NCBI GenBank assembly: GCA_046160865.1
Contig: JBJXHG010000094.1
Location: 1-64,000 of the forward strand
Direction of reading: 5' to 3'
DNA: 64,000 nucleotides
Origin: JBJXHG01 sp046160865
GTDB taxonomy: Bacteria > Planctomycetota > UBA1135 > GCA-002686595
The notes beneath the pieces are model-generated. The model worked only from the letters and a program-made list of their open reading frames with translations, was not told where the DNA came from and made no database searches. A program made the translations under genes and the position numbers. Shown here piece after piece: positions 10,505 to 19,022 of the stretch (within the stretch, counting starts at the first letter, position 1; the number at the start of each line of letters is the position of its first letter).

Positions 10505-11230
10505 ATGGACTCGCTGTTCGAAACCATCGTTCAAGGCGGCCCGGTGATGATCCCGCTCGGGATCTGCTCGGTCGTGGCGCTCGCGTGGACCTTCGACCGC
10601 TGGCTGCGCACGCGTTCGTCAGCGCTCGGCAGTGCGGCGCACGCCGATGCGTTGATCGCCGCGCTCGACCAGGGCGGCCCGGCGCATGCTCTGTCCGTCT
10701 CGCGCGCGAAGCGCACGCGCCTCGGAGCGATCGTCGAGCCGGCGCTGGAGCGCTGGCGCCTGCCACGCGCGGCGGTCGAGAAGCTGATCGAGGACGTCGG
10801 CGCGCGCGAGGTGCGCACCCTCGTGTCCTCGTTGCGTCCGCTCACGGTCGTCGCCGTGATCGCGCCGCTGCTCGGCCTGCTCGGCACGGTCGTCGGCATC
10901 ATCCTCGCTTTTCGCGACATCGCGCTTTCGAGCGCGATCGGAAGGCCCGAGGCGCTCTCGGGCGGCATCGCGCAAGCGCTCGTCACGACTGCCGCCGGGC
11001 TCGTGATCGCGATTCCGACCCAGGCGATCTACTACTGGTTCCGCGCGCGCATCGATCGCTTCGCGCGACGCGTCGAAGCCGTCGGTGACCGCCTGCTCGA
11101 CACGCACGAACGCGCCGCCGTCGCGCTCATTCCGCCTGCGCCGCCGGCAGCGCCGCCGACAGCGGCTGCGTCGAGCCCGGCTCCGTTCGTGCCCGAGATC
11201 GTAGGCGCCCCCGCATCCGCGTGCAGCTGA
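10505..11230 (+). CDS. exbB: ExbB/TolQ/MotA-family proton-channel protein
   Basis: A 241-residue inner-membrane protein. The start at 10505 (MDSLFETIVQGGP) is the usual ExbB beginning; an in-frame ATG at 10451 would add 18 unconserved residues. One helix (PVMIPLGICSVVALAW) precedes a cytoplasmic stretch, then two close helices (LRPLTVVAVIAPLLGLLGTVVGII and ALVTTAAGLVIAIPTQAIYYW) with the LLGTVVG and TTAAGL motifs that line the proton path. The C-terminus is a Pro/Ala tail. With ExbD (4 bp downstream) it forms a pentamer-dimer motor that energises an SxxxH helix partner such as TonB. No tonB gene follows; the nearest candidate partner is 15634..18963. Confidence 0.92.
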   Translation: MDSLFETIVQGGPVMIPLGICSVVALAWTFDRWLRTRSSALGSAAHADALIAALDQGGPAHALSVSRAKRTRLGAIVEPALERWRLPRAAVEKLIEDVGAREVRTLVSSLRPLTVVAVIAPLLGLLGTVVGIILAFRDIALSSAIGRPEALSGGIAQALVTTAAGLVIAIPTQAIYYWFRARIDRFARRVEAVGDRLLDTHERAAVALIPPAPPAAPPTAAASSPAPFVPEIVGAPASACS

Positions 11231-11234
11231 CGTC

Positions 11235-11645
11235 ATGAAGCTGCACGAACTCGAGTCCGACGAGCCGCTGCTGAACCTGACGCCGATGATCGACGTCGTG
11301 TTCAACCTGCTCGTGTTCTTCATGCTCGCGACGACGTTCTTGCAGCGCGAGCAACTGCTCGGGCTCGAGTTGCCCGCCGCTGCGTCCGCGAGCCCCGCCG
11401 CGCGTCCGTTGCAGGAGCTCGTGATCGAGATCTCGCGCGAAGGCACGACGTGGATCGCCGGCAATCAAGTCGACGGGACGGAGCTCGCGCGGCTGCTGGC
11501 CGACGCAGCGCACACCGATCCCGCGCGCCCCGTCACCGTGCGCGGCGATCGCCGCGTGTACCACGAGCAAGTCGTGCACGTTCTCGACGAATGCTTGCGC
11601 GCGGGATTGTCGAACCTGGCGCTGAGCACGCGCGAAGGCGACTGA
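11235..11645 (+). CDS. exbD: ExbD/TolR-family protein
   Basis: A 136-residue protein starting 4 bp after the exbB stop. The N-terminus has the ExbD signature LNLTPMIDVVFNLLVFFMLATTF, in which the Asp of MIDVV is the proton-carrying residue. A periplasmic domain follows (ELVIEISREGTTWIAG, later VTVRGDRRVYHEQVVHVLDECLRAG) ending in the strand NLALSTREGD. It completes the ExbBD motor. Confidence 0.93.
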   Translation: MKLHELESDEPLLNLTPMIDVVFNLLVFFMLATTFLQREQLLGLELPAAASASPAARPLQELVIEISREGTTWIAGNQVDGTELARLLADAAHTDPARPVTVRGDRRVYHEQVVHVLDECLRAGLSNLALSTREGD

Positions 11646-11763
11646 GCACGCACCCCGGCGGCCGCACTTCACCCACACCGCGGAACTCCCGGTGTGTGCA
11701 GCTCCACGGTCGCTTCGATCGACGCGGACAGCCGCGTCCTCGCAGCGGTGCGTCCGCGCTGAG

Positions 11764-11937
11764 GCCGCAGTTCTCACCACGCCCGTCGCGAGGGCGTGAC
11801 AGCTCGCTTCGGGCAAGGCGTTGCATCGGAATCGACCGGAGCTCTCCTGTCACGTCAGCGAGGATCGATTCCGATCCAACAACGAGGGCGGAAGCGAGTT
11901 GACGCGAACGCAGCAGGACGTGGTGAGAAATGCGGGC
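11764..11937. repeat. Palindromic intergenic element (copy D)
   Basis: A near-palindrome of about 174 bp in the gap between convergent exbD and the aminotransferase. Outer arms contain TTCTCACCACG (11771-11781) and CGTGGTGAGAA (11919-11929). Inner arms include CTCGCTTC / GAAGCGAG and ATCGGAATCGA / TCGATTCCGAT. The rest of the 326-bp gap (11646..11971) holds a weak hairpin (CACACCG at 11674, CGGTGTG at 11690) and no gene. Confidence 0.7.
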
Positions 11938-11971
11938 TAGTTCACGCTCCGTCGATCGACGGAGCGCGCGC

Positions 11972-12832
11972 TCACACGGCGGGGCGCGCGAGCCTGGGCG
12001 CGCGCTCGTCGTACGCGTGCCGCAAGAGTTCGGTGATCGGTCCCGGTGTTCCGCTGCCGATGCGCACGTCGCCGACGCCGACCACCGGCACGACACCGCG
12101 CGTGGAGCTCGTGAGGAACGCCTCGTCCAGCCGCGCGAGCTCACCGATGCGCGGTGCGCGCCACTCGACCTCGATCTTCGCTTCGGTCGCGAGGTCGACG
12201 ACGATGCGCCGCGTGATGCCGGCGAGCACGCCGTCCTTCACGGTCACGACGCGGCCGCGCTCCACGCCGTAGAAGTTCGCGCTCGTCGCCTCGAGCAGCT
12301 CGCCGCCTGCGCCGACGAGCACGTGCTCGTACTCCTCGCGCGTCAAACGCGGATACGGACGCCGTTCGACGACAAAGGCGGCGGTCTTGATCAGCGGACG
12401 TGGACGCGCGAGCTTCGGCTCGAGCCCCACGCGCACGCCCGTGCGCAGGAAGTCCTCGGGCACCGGATGGAACGCGCTCGTCGCGATCAGCGTGCGGCTC
12501 TGCGATCCGAACGCGGCGGCGGGCTCCGCGAGCACGTCGAAGCGCACGGTCGATTCGGGGTGCGGCGAGCGCGTCGCGGCGGCGTCGAGCGCGCGGCCGA
12601 GCGCCGTGCGGTCGAGGCGTTCGCTCCACCCGAGCAGCTCCATCGAGCGATCCGTGCGCTCCAAGTGCTCGTCGAGCGCCAGGAACTCGCGGTGCCGGAA
12701 CGTGCGCAGCGCGGAGTACACGCCGAGTGAGAGGCCGTCGAACAGCTCGTGCACCGACTTCGCGTGCGGCGAAGTCGGCAGCGCGACGATTTCGGCGCCT
12801 TCGACGGCCCAGAGCGCGACGTTCAATTCCAA
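11972..12832 (-). CDS. Class IV (branched-chain-type) PLP aminotransferase
   Basis: A 286-residue fold-type IV PLP enzyme. The PLP lysine is K149 in PLIKTAAF; other family features are LERTDRSMELLG near residue 60, the EATSANFYGV cofactor-phosphate region and the ITRRIVVDLA segment. Members include branched-chain and D-amino-acid aminotransferases and aminodeoxychorismate lyase; the substrate cannot be told here. The best start is TTG at 12832, which overlaps the end of the upstream secreted propeller gene by 10 bp on the same strand, implying translational coupling. A second TTG lies at 12826. The pairing of a cytoplasmic aminotransferase with a secreted protein has no obvious metabolic logic. 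Confidence 0.85.
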   Translation of the reverse strand: MELNVALWAVEGAEIVALPTSPHAKSVHELFDGLSLGVYSALRTFRHREFLALDEHLERTDRSMELLGWSERLDRTALGRALDAAATRSPHPESTVRFDVLAEPAAAFGSQSRTLIATSAFHPVPEDFLRTGVRVGLEPKLARPRPLIKTAAFVVERRPYPRLTREEYEHVLVGAGGELLEATSANFYGVERGRVVTVKDGVLAGITRRIVVDLATEAKIEVEWRAPRIGELARLDEAFLTSSTRGVVPVVGVGDVRIGSGTPGPITELLRHAYDERAPRLARPAV

Positions 12833-15543
12833 GTGATGCGGTAGGCGCTCGAGAAGTTCAGCGTGTCCGCGGTGCAGAAGTTAGCCGCCGTGTTGCGGTA
12901 GACAACCTGGTAGTGGCCGGTGAGACCGCTTCCGACGGGCGTCGCGCCGCGATCCGACAGCGGGATCGTGTGGCCGAGCGGCACGTTCGGATACTGCGCC
13001 GTTCCGTTGACGGCGTTCTGCGATCCGAAGCGGATGAGCGCGCCGCTGGCGCAACTCACGCCGTCGAGCACGCCGACACCGGCCGGGACGACGCCCGACG
13101 ACTTGAAGAACACGCAGAAGCCGGACGGTGATTGACCGTGCGCGAAGAGTGTCACCGTGTCCGGATTCACGGCGCCCACGGCGGACAGTCCAGCGCCGTG
13201 CGGGTTGAACGAGTTGGCGCAGCCGCCGAACGCCGAGCCGCTCGGGTGGGGGATCAGGTTCGGCGGCGCGCACGGGCAATCGACCGTCGCCATCGAGTCG
13301 CCGAAGCAGTACGCCGTGCCCGGACCCGCGCAGGCTTTCCACTTCGCGAAGTTGCTCGCGTTGACGAGGCTCGGCGACTCGCCGACCGACGCGAACGTGC
13401 CGCCGAGGAAGAGGTCCGCGCGCCCGTCACCGTCGTCGTCGAAGACGCCGAACGTCGTGATCGTCGCGGCCGAGTACGGCGAGAAACGGCGCTCGACGCC
13501 GCCGCCGACCTCGGTCCAACTCGTGCCGTCCCACTTCGCGAGCGAGTCGTCCGGCGGACCGTTCTCCACGAGGAAGCTGCCGCCGGCGTACAGCGCGGGC
13601 CCGCTGCCCGATCCGTCGTCGAACACGCGCAGCGCTTGGACGGTCTGCCAGTTCGCACTCGGCGGCGTGACCGCTGACCAAGTGCTCCCGTTCCAGCGTC
13701 TCATCCCGCCGGGGAAGTTGCCGCCGGAGTACAGGAACGGGACGCCAGTTCCACCCGCGAACACCTCGAACGCGAGCACTTGGCCTCCGCCGCCCGGGCT
13801 GATCGCCGTCCAACTTCCGCGCCACTTCGCGACGCGCGGAGACGACAGCCCGCCGGCGAGCAGGAACGATCCGCCGACGTAGAGCTCCGACACGCCGTTC
13901 GACGTGAACTCGTGCAGCGCGAAGATCGGACCGTCGGTTCCTCCGCCGGTCACGGAGTTCCACTGTCCGCTCTCCCAGCGCAAGAGACTTCCCTCGCCGG
14001 CGGCGTAGATCTTCGCGCCGCTTCCGTCGTCGAACACTTCGAGCGCGTGAATGTTCACGCCGGCGCCGGAGCCCGTTGGCTCCCATGTCGTTCCGTTCCA
14101 GCGCGCGATGTTGAACGCAGGCTGGCCGCCCGCGTCCGTGAACGTGCCGGCGGCGTAGAGCTTCGCGCCGCCGCCGTCGTCGAAGACCTCGAGCGCGCGC
14201 ACGTCCGCGACGCCGTTCGCACCCTGGCGCAGGCCGCCTCCGACGTCGGACCAGATCGTGCCGTCGTACTTGCCGATGCTGTTCAGCGCGAGCTCGCCCG
14301 CGGACACGAAGCGACCGGCGACGAAGAGTGCGGGCCCGCTGCCGTCGTCGAACACCGTGCTTGCAAGAGGTTGTCCGCCGACGCTCTTCGTCGGACCGCC
14401 GAGCGCCGACCAGTCGGTGCCGTCCCAGCTCGCGACGTTGATCGCGCCGACGTCGCCGGCGCGCTCGAAGCGGCCGCCGACGACGAGCTTTGGTCCGCTG
14501 CCATCGTCGAACGCGACGAACTTCCTGAGATGCCTCTCGAGCGGTTGGGACGTGAATGCGGTCGGAGTCGCGCCGATCTCGGTCCAGCTCGAGCCGTCCC
14601 ACTTGTACACACCGTACTGTCCCGTCGCGGCGACGGCGCCGCCCGCGAACAGCGCGAGCCCGTTGCCGTCGTCGTAGGTGTAGAGCTCGGCGACGCGGCT
14701 GAACGGCGCTGTGCCCGGAGCTCCGAGCGCCGACCATGCGACGCCGTCCCAGCGCGCGATGCGCTGGACCGGGTTGCCGCCAGCCTGCGTGAAGTCGCCG
14801 CCCGCGTACAGCGCGGGACCGTTGCCGTCGTCGAACACTTCGAGCGCGTACACACCGTTGTTCGTGCCGCCGCCCACGACGGTCCAGCTCGCGCCGTTCC
14901 ATTTGCGGATGAAGGACGACGAGTCTCCCCCAGCGTAGATCGTCGCCCCGCTGCCGTCGTCGAACACGACCGCGTCTTGCGTGAAGAAGAACGTGTCGGG
15001 CCCGGCGGTCGCGAGCGTCGCGCCGTCCCAGCGCTGGAAGTCCGCGCCCAGCAAGTAGAGCGCGTCGCCGCTGCCGTCGTCGTGGATCACCATGCAGCCG
15101 ATGGAGCCGGCCGTGGTGCCGACCGCAGACCAGCTGCTCCCGTCCCAGCGCGCGAGGTTCTCGACCGGGACGCCGCCCGCCACGGTGAAGTCGCCGCCGA
15201 CGTAGAGCGCCGGACCGCTGCCGTCGTCGAAGACGAGCATTGCGTTCACGCTCGCGAGGTCGCCGGGTGCCGTGATGCCGCTGCCGAGCGCCGACCAGCT
15301 CGTGCCGTTCCAACGCGCGATGTTCTTCGCGAGAACCCCGCTCGCCGTGGCGAACGTACCGCACGCGTAGAGCTCGGCGCCGCTACCGCTGTCGAACGTC
15401 GCGAGGCTTCCGATGCCCTCGCCGTTGATGCCGAGCGGAGCGAAACCCGCGCTCCATTCGAGGCACTGGGCGTGCGCGATCGAAGACGCGAGCAAAACGA
15501 GTACACCGGCGCCAATACGCGCGCCATGTCGACAGTGCTTCAT
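12823..15543 (-). CDS. Secreted multi-repeat propeller protein with shared C-terminal domain
   Basis: A 906-residue exported protein with signal peptide (cut after SIAHA) and a good Shine-Dalgarno site, GGAGGT, 4 bp before ATG 15543. Residues about 30-740 are 11 to 13 degenerate repeats of about 55 residues built on FDDGSGPALYVGGDF, an AGG turn, then IARWDGSSWSAVG. Such repeats probably form one or two beta-propellers; the acidic DDGSG turns suggest calcium. The last 160 residues are the cysteine-containing domain also found in 3486..4586 and 45480..47705 (YCFGD, CPC, GGCANS, SCASG, YRNTAANFC, ITW). An extracellular structural or adhesive role is likely. The DNA repeats follow from the protein repeats. 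Confidence 0.88.
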   Translation of the reverse strand: MKHCRHGARIGAGVLVLLASSIAHAQCLEWSAGFAPLGINGEGIGSLATFDSGSGAELYACGTFATASGVLAKNIARWNGTSWSALGSGITAPGDLASVNAMLVFDDGSGPALYVGGDFTVAGGVPVENLARWDGSSWSAVGTTAGSIGCMVIHDDGSGDALYLLGADFQRWDGATLATAGPDTFFFTQDAVVFDDGSGATIYAGGDSSSFIRKWNGASWTVVGGGTNNGVYALEVFDDGNGPALYAGGDFTQAGGNPVQRIARWDGVAWSALGAPGTAPFSRVAELYTYDDGNGLALFAGGAVAATGQYGVYKWDGSSWTEIGATPTAFTSQPLERHLRKFVAFDDGSGPKLVVGGRFERAGDVGAINVASWDGTDWSALGGPTKSVGGQPLASTVFDDGSGPALFVAGRFVSAGELALNSIGKYDGTIWSDVGGGLRQGANGVADVRALEVFDDGGGAKLYAAGTFTDAGGQPAFNIARWNGTTWEPTGSGAGVNIHALEVFDDGSGAKIYAAGEGSLLRWESGQWNSVTGGGTDGPIFALHEFTSNGVSELYVGGSFLLAGGLSSPRVAKWRGSWTAISPGGGGQVLAFEVFAGGTGVPFLYSGGNFPGGMRRWNGSTWSAVTPPSANWQTVQALRVFDDGSGSGPALYAGGSFLVENGPPDDSLAKWDGTSWTEVGGGVERRFSPYSAATITTFGVFDDDGDGRADLFLGGTFASVGESPSLVNASNFAKWKACAGPGTAYCFGDSMATVDCPCAPPNLIPHPSGSAFGGCANSFNPHGAGLSAVGAVNPDTVTLFAHGQSPSGFCVFFKSSGVVPAGVGVLDGVSCASGALIRFGSQNAVNGTAQYPNVPLGHTIPLSDRGATPVGSGLTGHYQVVYRNTAANFCTADTLNFSSAYRITWN

Positions 15544-15633
15544 ACCGACCTCCAGCGAGAGACTGAGCCTTCGCGTCCCAGTCGAAGCATCCCACCGATG
15601 CGCGGAGACCGCAAGGCGCGAGGCCCGCGCGGC

Positions 15634-18600
15634 TCAGTGCACTTTGAGCAGCGGCAGGAAGTAGCGGTAGTAGATCTCGAGCGACAGGACGCACATCGCC
15701 GTCGTGTACGCGCGATCCGCGCTCGTGTCGCGCGCGTACTTCGCGTAGATGTCGATCGGCTTCCACGAGCCGTCGGGCGATTGCGCGGGGAGCAGCGTGC
15801 GCTTCATCGCTTCGTTCCACGTCTGCCACGACGCGCCGCCGATGCGGAACGCGGCCAGCGTCCCGTAGTACCAGAAGTACAGGTTGCCCTGCGCGCGGTG
15901 CACGAACGCATCGTCGCCAGCGTAGCGATAGCCGGACGGCGCGCGCTCGAGCGTGAAGCTGCGCAAGTCCGCGAGCTGTGCGCTCTTGACGTCCGCGCCG
16001 AGCAGCGAGAGCGCGAACAGCGCGGCCGGTGTCGACGCGGGCAGTGTCGGATAGCCCGAGTTCAAGCGCTCGGGATCGTGGTTGTAGCGCACGAAGCCTT
16101 GGCTCTCGTCGTGCGCATGCTGCAGGAACGCGCGCGCGTCGGCGAACGCGGCATCGGGGACTGCGATGCCGGAGAGGCGCGCCGACTCGAGCGCCATCAC
16201 TTGCCAGACGGTGATCGACGTGCGCGGCCATCGATCGAACGTGCGGTCGTCCGGATAGTAGTAGCCCCAGCCGCCGAGGAAGCGCGGATCCTTGCGCTTC
16301 GATTGCTGCGCGAGGATGTGTGCGACGGCGCGCTCGAGCGGCGCACGCAGCGCATCGTCACCCGACAATGCCAAGCACTCCGTGAGCGCGAACGTCGCGA
16401 TCGCGTGGCCGTACGATTCGCTGTCGCCGAAGTGTCCGCTCGCGTCGTCTTGCGCTTCGAGCAGCGCGCGCAGCGCCTGCTCGACGACGGGCGAGTACGG
16501 TGTGCTCGAGCGGTGCGTGTGCCCGGCGCCGAGGAACGCGAGCAGGCACAGTCCGGTCTTGCCGATCGCGAGCTCGCCGTACTTCTCGTCGACATCGGAC
16601 ATGTCGCCCCAGTGACCGCGCGGCCGCTGGATGCGCGCGAGGTACGCGAGCCCGCGCTCGACGGCTTGCTCGGTTTCCGGGCTGCCACCGTGCATCTCGA
16701 GCGCGCGCAACTTCTCCTCGCCGGATCGATTCTGGTACGGCGTGTGATCCCAGCGCTGACGCGTGTGCGTCTCTGGCGACTCCGCGATCACGGGAGCGGG
16801 CGCGACGACGAGCGGTTGCATCGATCGATCGGGCGCGGTGTCTGTGCTTTCGCTCGCTTGCCAGCGCTGCGGCGTCGGCTCCTGGGTCGGCGATCCGGCC
16901 ACACGCGTGCTCGTCGGCGCGAGATCGGCGAGGAGATCGCGCGTCGGCCCCGTGTCGCGACGCCGAGTCTCCGCCGTCGGTGCGCTCGGCTCGGCGAGAG
17001 GCACAGCCGAATGGGCGGAGGCAGCGCGCCCGGTGTCCGTTGCAATGCGCTCGCTCGCGCCCGTGCTCGCGCCGGCGTCGAGCTCGCCGCGCGCGATCGC
17101 GATCTCGCCGGGCGCTGGTTCACCGACCGCCGCCACGCCCACGTTCGCGAGCGCACCGCGCGTCGGGCCGGCATCGTCGGATGCGGTACCCGTGGACGCG
17201 CGCGTCACGCTCGAAGGTGCATCGAGCGCGAGCGCGGTGGCGCCACCCGATCGACGTTGCGCGGCGCCGCTCGCATCGCGCGCGTCGGCGAGCGGTGTCG
17301 ACTGCGCGTTGCTCCCGCCGCGCCCGGTGTCCGTCGCAATGCGCTCGCTCGCGCCCGTGCTCGCGCCGGCGTCGAGCTCGCCGCGCGGGATCGCGATCTC
17401 GCCGGGTGCTGGCTCGTCGATGACTGTGCCGCTCGCATTCGCGATCGCACCGCGCGTCGGGCCTGCGTCGCCGAATGCGTTGCGAGAGGTCGCGCTCGCA
17501 GGCGCATCGAGCGCGAGGTCCTGCGCGCGTCCGCCGCGTGTGTGTGCGGCGCCCTCGGAATCGGCGAGCCGCGTGTTCGCGATCGGAGACTCGGCCGGAT
17601 CGAAAGACGCGCTCGCACGCACAGGCGCCGCGTTGCCCTCCGCGTCGGCCGCCTGCAACGCGATCGACTCGGGCGGCGCTTCGTCGCTGTCGCGCGTTGC
17701 GAGCGCCGCGCGTGTCGGTCCCGCCATGTCGTCGAGCGCGGCGACGCTGCGCTCGGAGGACAGTCTTCCCGCGCGCTCCGTGAGTGCGGGCGACTCGCCG
17801 CGCTCGACGCGGATGCGAATGCGATCACCGGGACGATCGGAGGGGAGGCCGCCGCTCTCCATCAGCACGCGCGACGTCCACCACAAGAGCGCGAGGTGAA
17901 CGAGCACGGAAATGAGGAAGCACTTGTAGATCGTGTCGAAGGGCGGCCAGCGCTGCGCGAGGTACGCGAGCAGTGCGAGCACGAGCAACGCGGCGATCGT
18001 GAGCAGCTCGATCCAGCCGATCGGACGCGACGGGATGCGATAGAGCTCGATCGTGCGCGCGCGGAAGAGATCGGGCGGCGCGTCCGCGTCACTGCGCGCG
18101 AAGTACAGCGTGAAGCCGTCCGCGGCGAGGTGCGGGCTGCGCTCGTCGCTTTCCGTGCACAGTGCTGCGAGCGCTTCGGGCGGCGTCCACGTGCCCTCGC
18201 GCGCGAAGCTCTGGTAGAGATCGGCCCGGCCACGACCACCGTCGCGTTCGCTCGACCACACGAGCGCGCGGCCGTCCGGCGTGAAGGCGGGCTCGCGCTC
18301 GAGCTCTGGCGTGTTGAGCTCGTCGAGCGCGCGCACGCCGGACGTCGCGGCGAACAAGCTCGCCGTGTACAGATCGAAACCGCTGCCGCGCCGATCGCTC
18401 GCGAACACGATCTCGCCGCGGCTCGCGAGCGGAGCGGGATCGACGTCGGCGTGCGGCCCGTTGAGCGGCGCGGGCAAGATCTCCGGCGCGGCGAAGCCGT
18501 CGCCGACGCGCTCCACGCGATAGATGTCGAAGCTCCCGGCGCCGCCTTCGCGATTCGACGCGAAGTACAGCGTGTCGCCGTCGAACGCGGGAGCGCACTC

Positions 18601-18963
18601 GTCGCTCGCGCTGCACAGCGAATCGATGCGGCGCGGCTCGACAGTGCGACCGTCGACAATGTCGGCGGCGTACAAGTCCATGTCCAGCCCCGGCGAGCCG
18701 GCTGCGAACACGAACAAGCGGCCGTCGGGTGACGACGTGCCCGCGTGTTCGGCGGCGGCCGTGTTGACCGCGCCCGGGAGTGGCTCGGGCGCGTCCCACA
18801 CGACGTAACGCACGGCTTCGCCGGACGACGTGTCGTAGACCGCGGCACCGTCCGTGTACCGGCCCTCGTGCTCGAGGTACGGCCGCAAGCGCAGCCACGC
18901 CGCGCAGAATCCCGCGCCGAGCAGCGCGAGGCACATGACGATCTTCTTGCTGGTGTGCGCCAT
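15634..18963 (-). CDS. Membrane protein: TolB-like propeller, TonB-like helix, repeat linker, squalene-cyclase-like toroid
   Basis: A 1109-residue protein starting at ATG 18963. A first helix (about 7-25) places residues 40-310 outside the cytoplasm; these are WD40-like PD40/TolB repeats (DGDTLYFASNREGG, GEIVFASDRRGSGFDLY, ALVWSSERDGG). A second helix (about 316-338) returns, and a third (about 349-368) reads ISVLVHLALLWW with Ser352 and His356, the SxxxH pair that TonB uses to contact ExbB/ExbD, in the same inside-to-outside direction. Then comes an Ala/Thr/Pro-rich linker with two 98-residue repeats (GELDAGASTGASERIATDTGR region). From about 765 to 1109 lies an alpha/alpha-toroid like prenyltransferase/squalene-cyclase repeats. 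The catalytic DxDD motif is not seen. The likely role is mechanical or binding work in the periplasm. Confidence 0.85.
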   Translation of the reverse strand: MAHTSKKIVMCLALLGAGFCAAWLRLRPYLEHEGRYTDGAAVYDTSSGEAVRYVVWDAPEPLPGAVNTAAAEHAGTSSPDGRLFVFAAGSPGLDMDLYAADIVDGRTVEPRRIDSLCSASDECAPAFDGDTLYFASNREGGAGSFDIYRVERVGDGFAAPEILPAPLNGPHADVDPAPLASRGEIVFASDRRGSGFDLYTASLFAATSGVRALDELNTPELEREPAFTPDGRALVWSSERDGGRGRADLYQSFAREGTWTPPEALAALCTESDERSPHLAADGFTLYFARSDADAPPDLFRARTIELYRIPSRPIGWIELLTIAALLVLALLAYLAQRWPPFDTIYKCFLISVLVHLALLWWTSRVLMESGGLPSDRPGDRIRIRVERGESPALTERAGRLSSERSVAALDDMAGPTRAALATRDSDEAPPESIALQAADAEGNAAPVRASASFDPAESPIANTRLADSEGAAHTRGGRAQDLALDAPASATSRNAFGDAGPTRGAIANASGTVIDEPAPGEIAIPRGELDAGASTGASERIATDTGRGGSNAQSTPLADARDASGAAQRRSGGATALALDAPSSVTRASTGTASDDAGPTRGALANVGVAAVGEPAPGEIAIARGELDAGASTGASERIATDTGRAASAHSAVPLAEPSAPTAETRRRDTGPTRDLLADLAPTSTRVAGSPTQEPTPQRWQASESTDTAPDRSMQPLVVAPAPVIAESPETHTRQRWDHTPYQNRSGEEKLRALEMHGGSPETEQAVERGLAYLARIQRPRGHWGDMSDVDEKYGELAIGKTGLCLLAFLGAGHTHRSSTPYSPVVEQALRALLEAQDDASGHFGDSESYGHAIATFALTECLALSGDDALRAPLERAVAHILAQQSKRKDPRFLGGWGYYYPDDRTFDRWPRTSITVWQVMALESARLSGIAVPDAAFADARAFLQHAHDESQGFVRYNHDPERLNSGYPTLPASTPAALFALSLLGADVKSAQLADLRSFTLERAPSGYRYAGDDAFVHRAQGNLYFWYYGTLAAFRIGGASWQTWNEAMKRTLLPAQSPDGSWKPIDIYAKYARDTSADRAYTTAMCVLSLEIYYRYFLPLLKVH

Positions 18964-19022
18964 GACGAGTCGGCGATCGTGCGGGGTTTGCCGCGGTTCG
19001 TGCAGGAGTGGACGGCGGACGT

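Noticed and set aside
12823..15543. Regular DNA repeats that look like a CRISPR or tandem array
   Set aside because: They track the repeated FDDGSG and WDGSSW protein motifs in frame, with codon-level variation and no spacers.
13780..18732. A 1650-codon open frame on the plus strand
   Set aside because: It is antisense to two well-supported minus-strand genes (propeller repeats and the propeller-toroid protein); its product is Arg/Ala/Val-rich with no domain. Long antisense frames are expected in GC-rich DNA.
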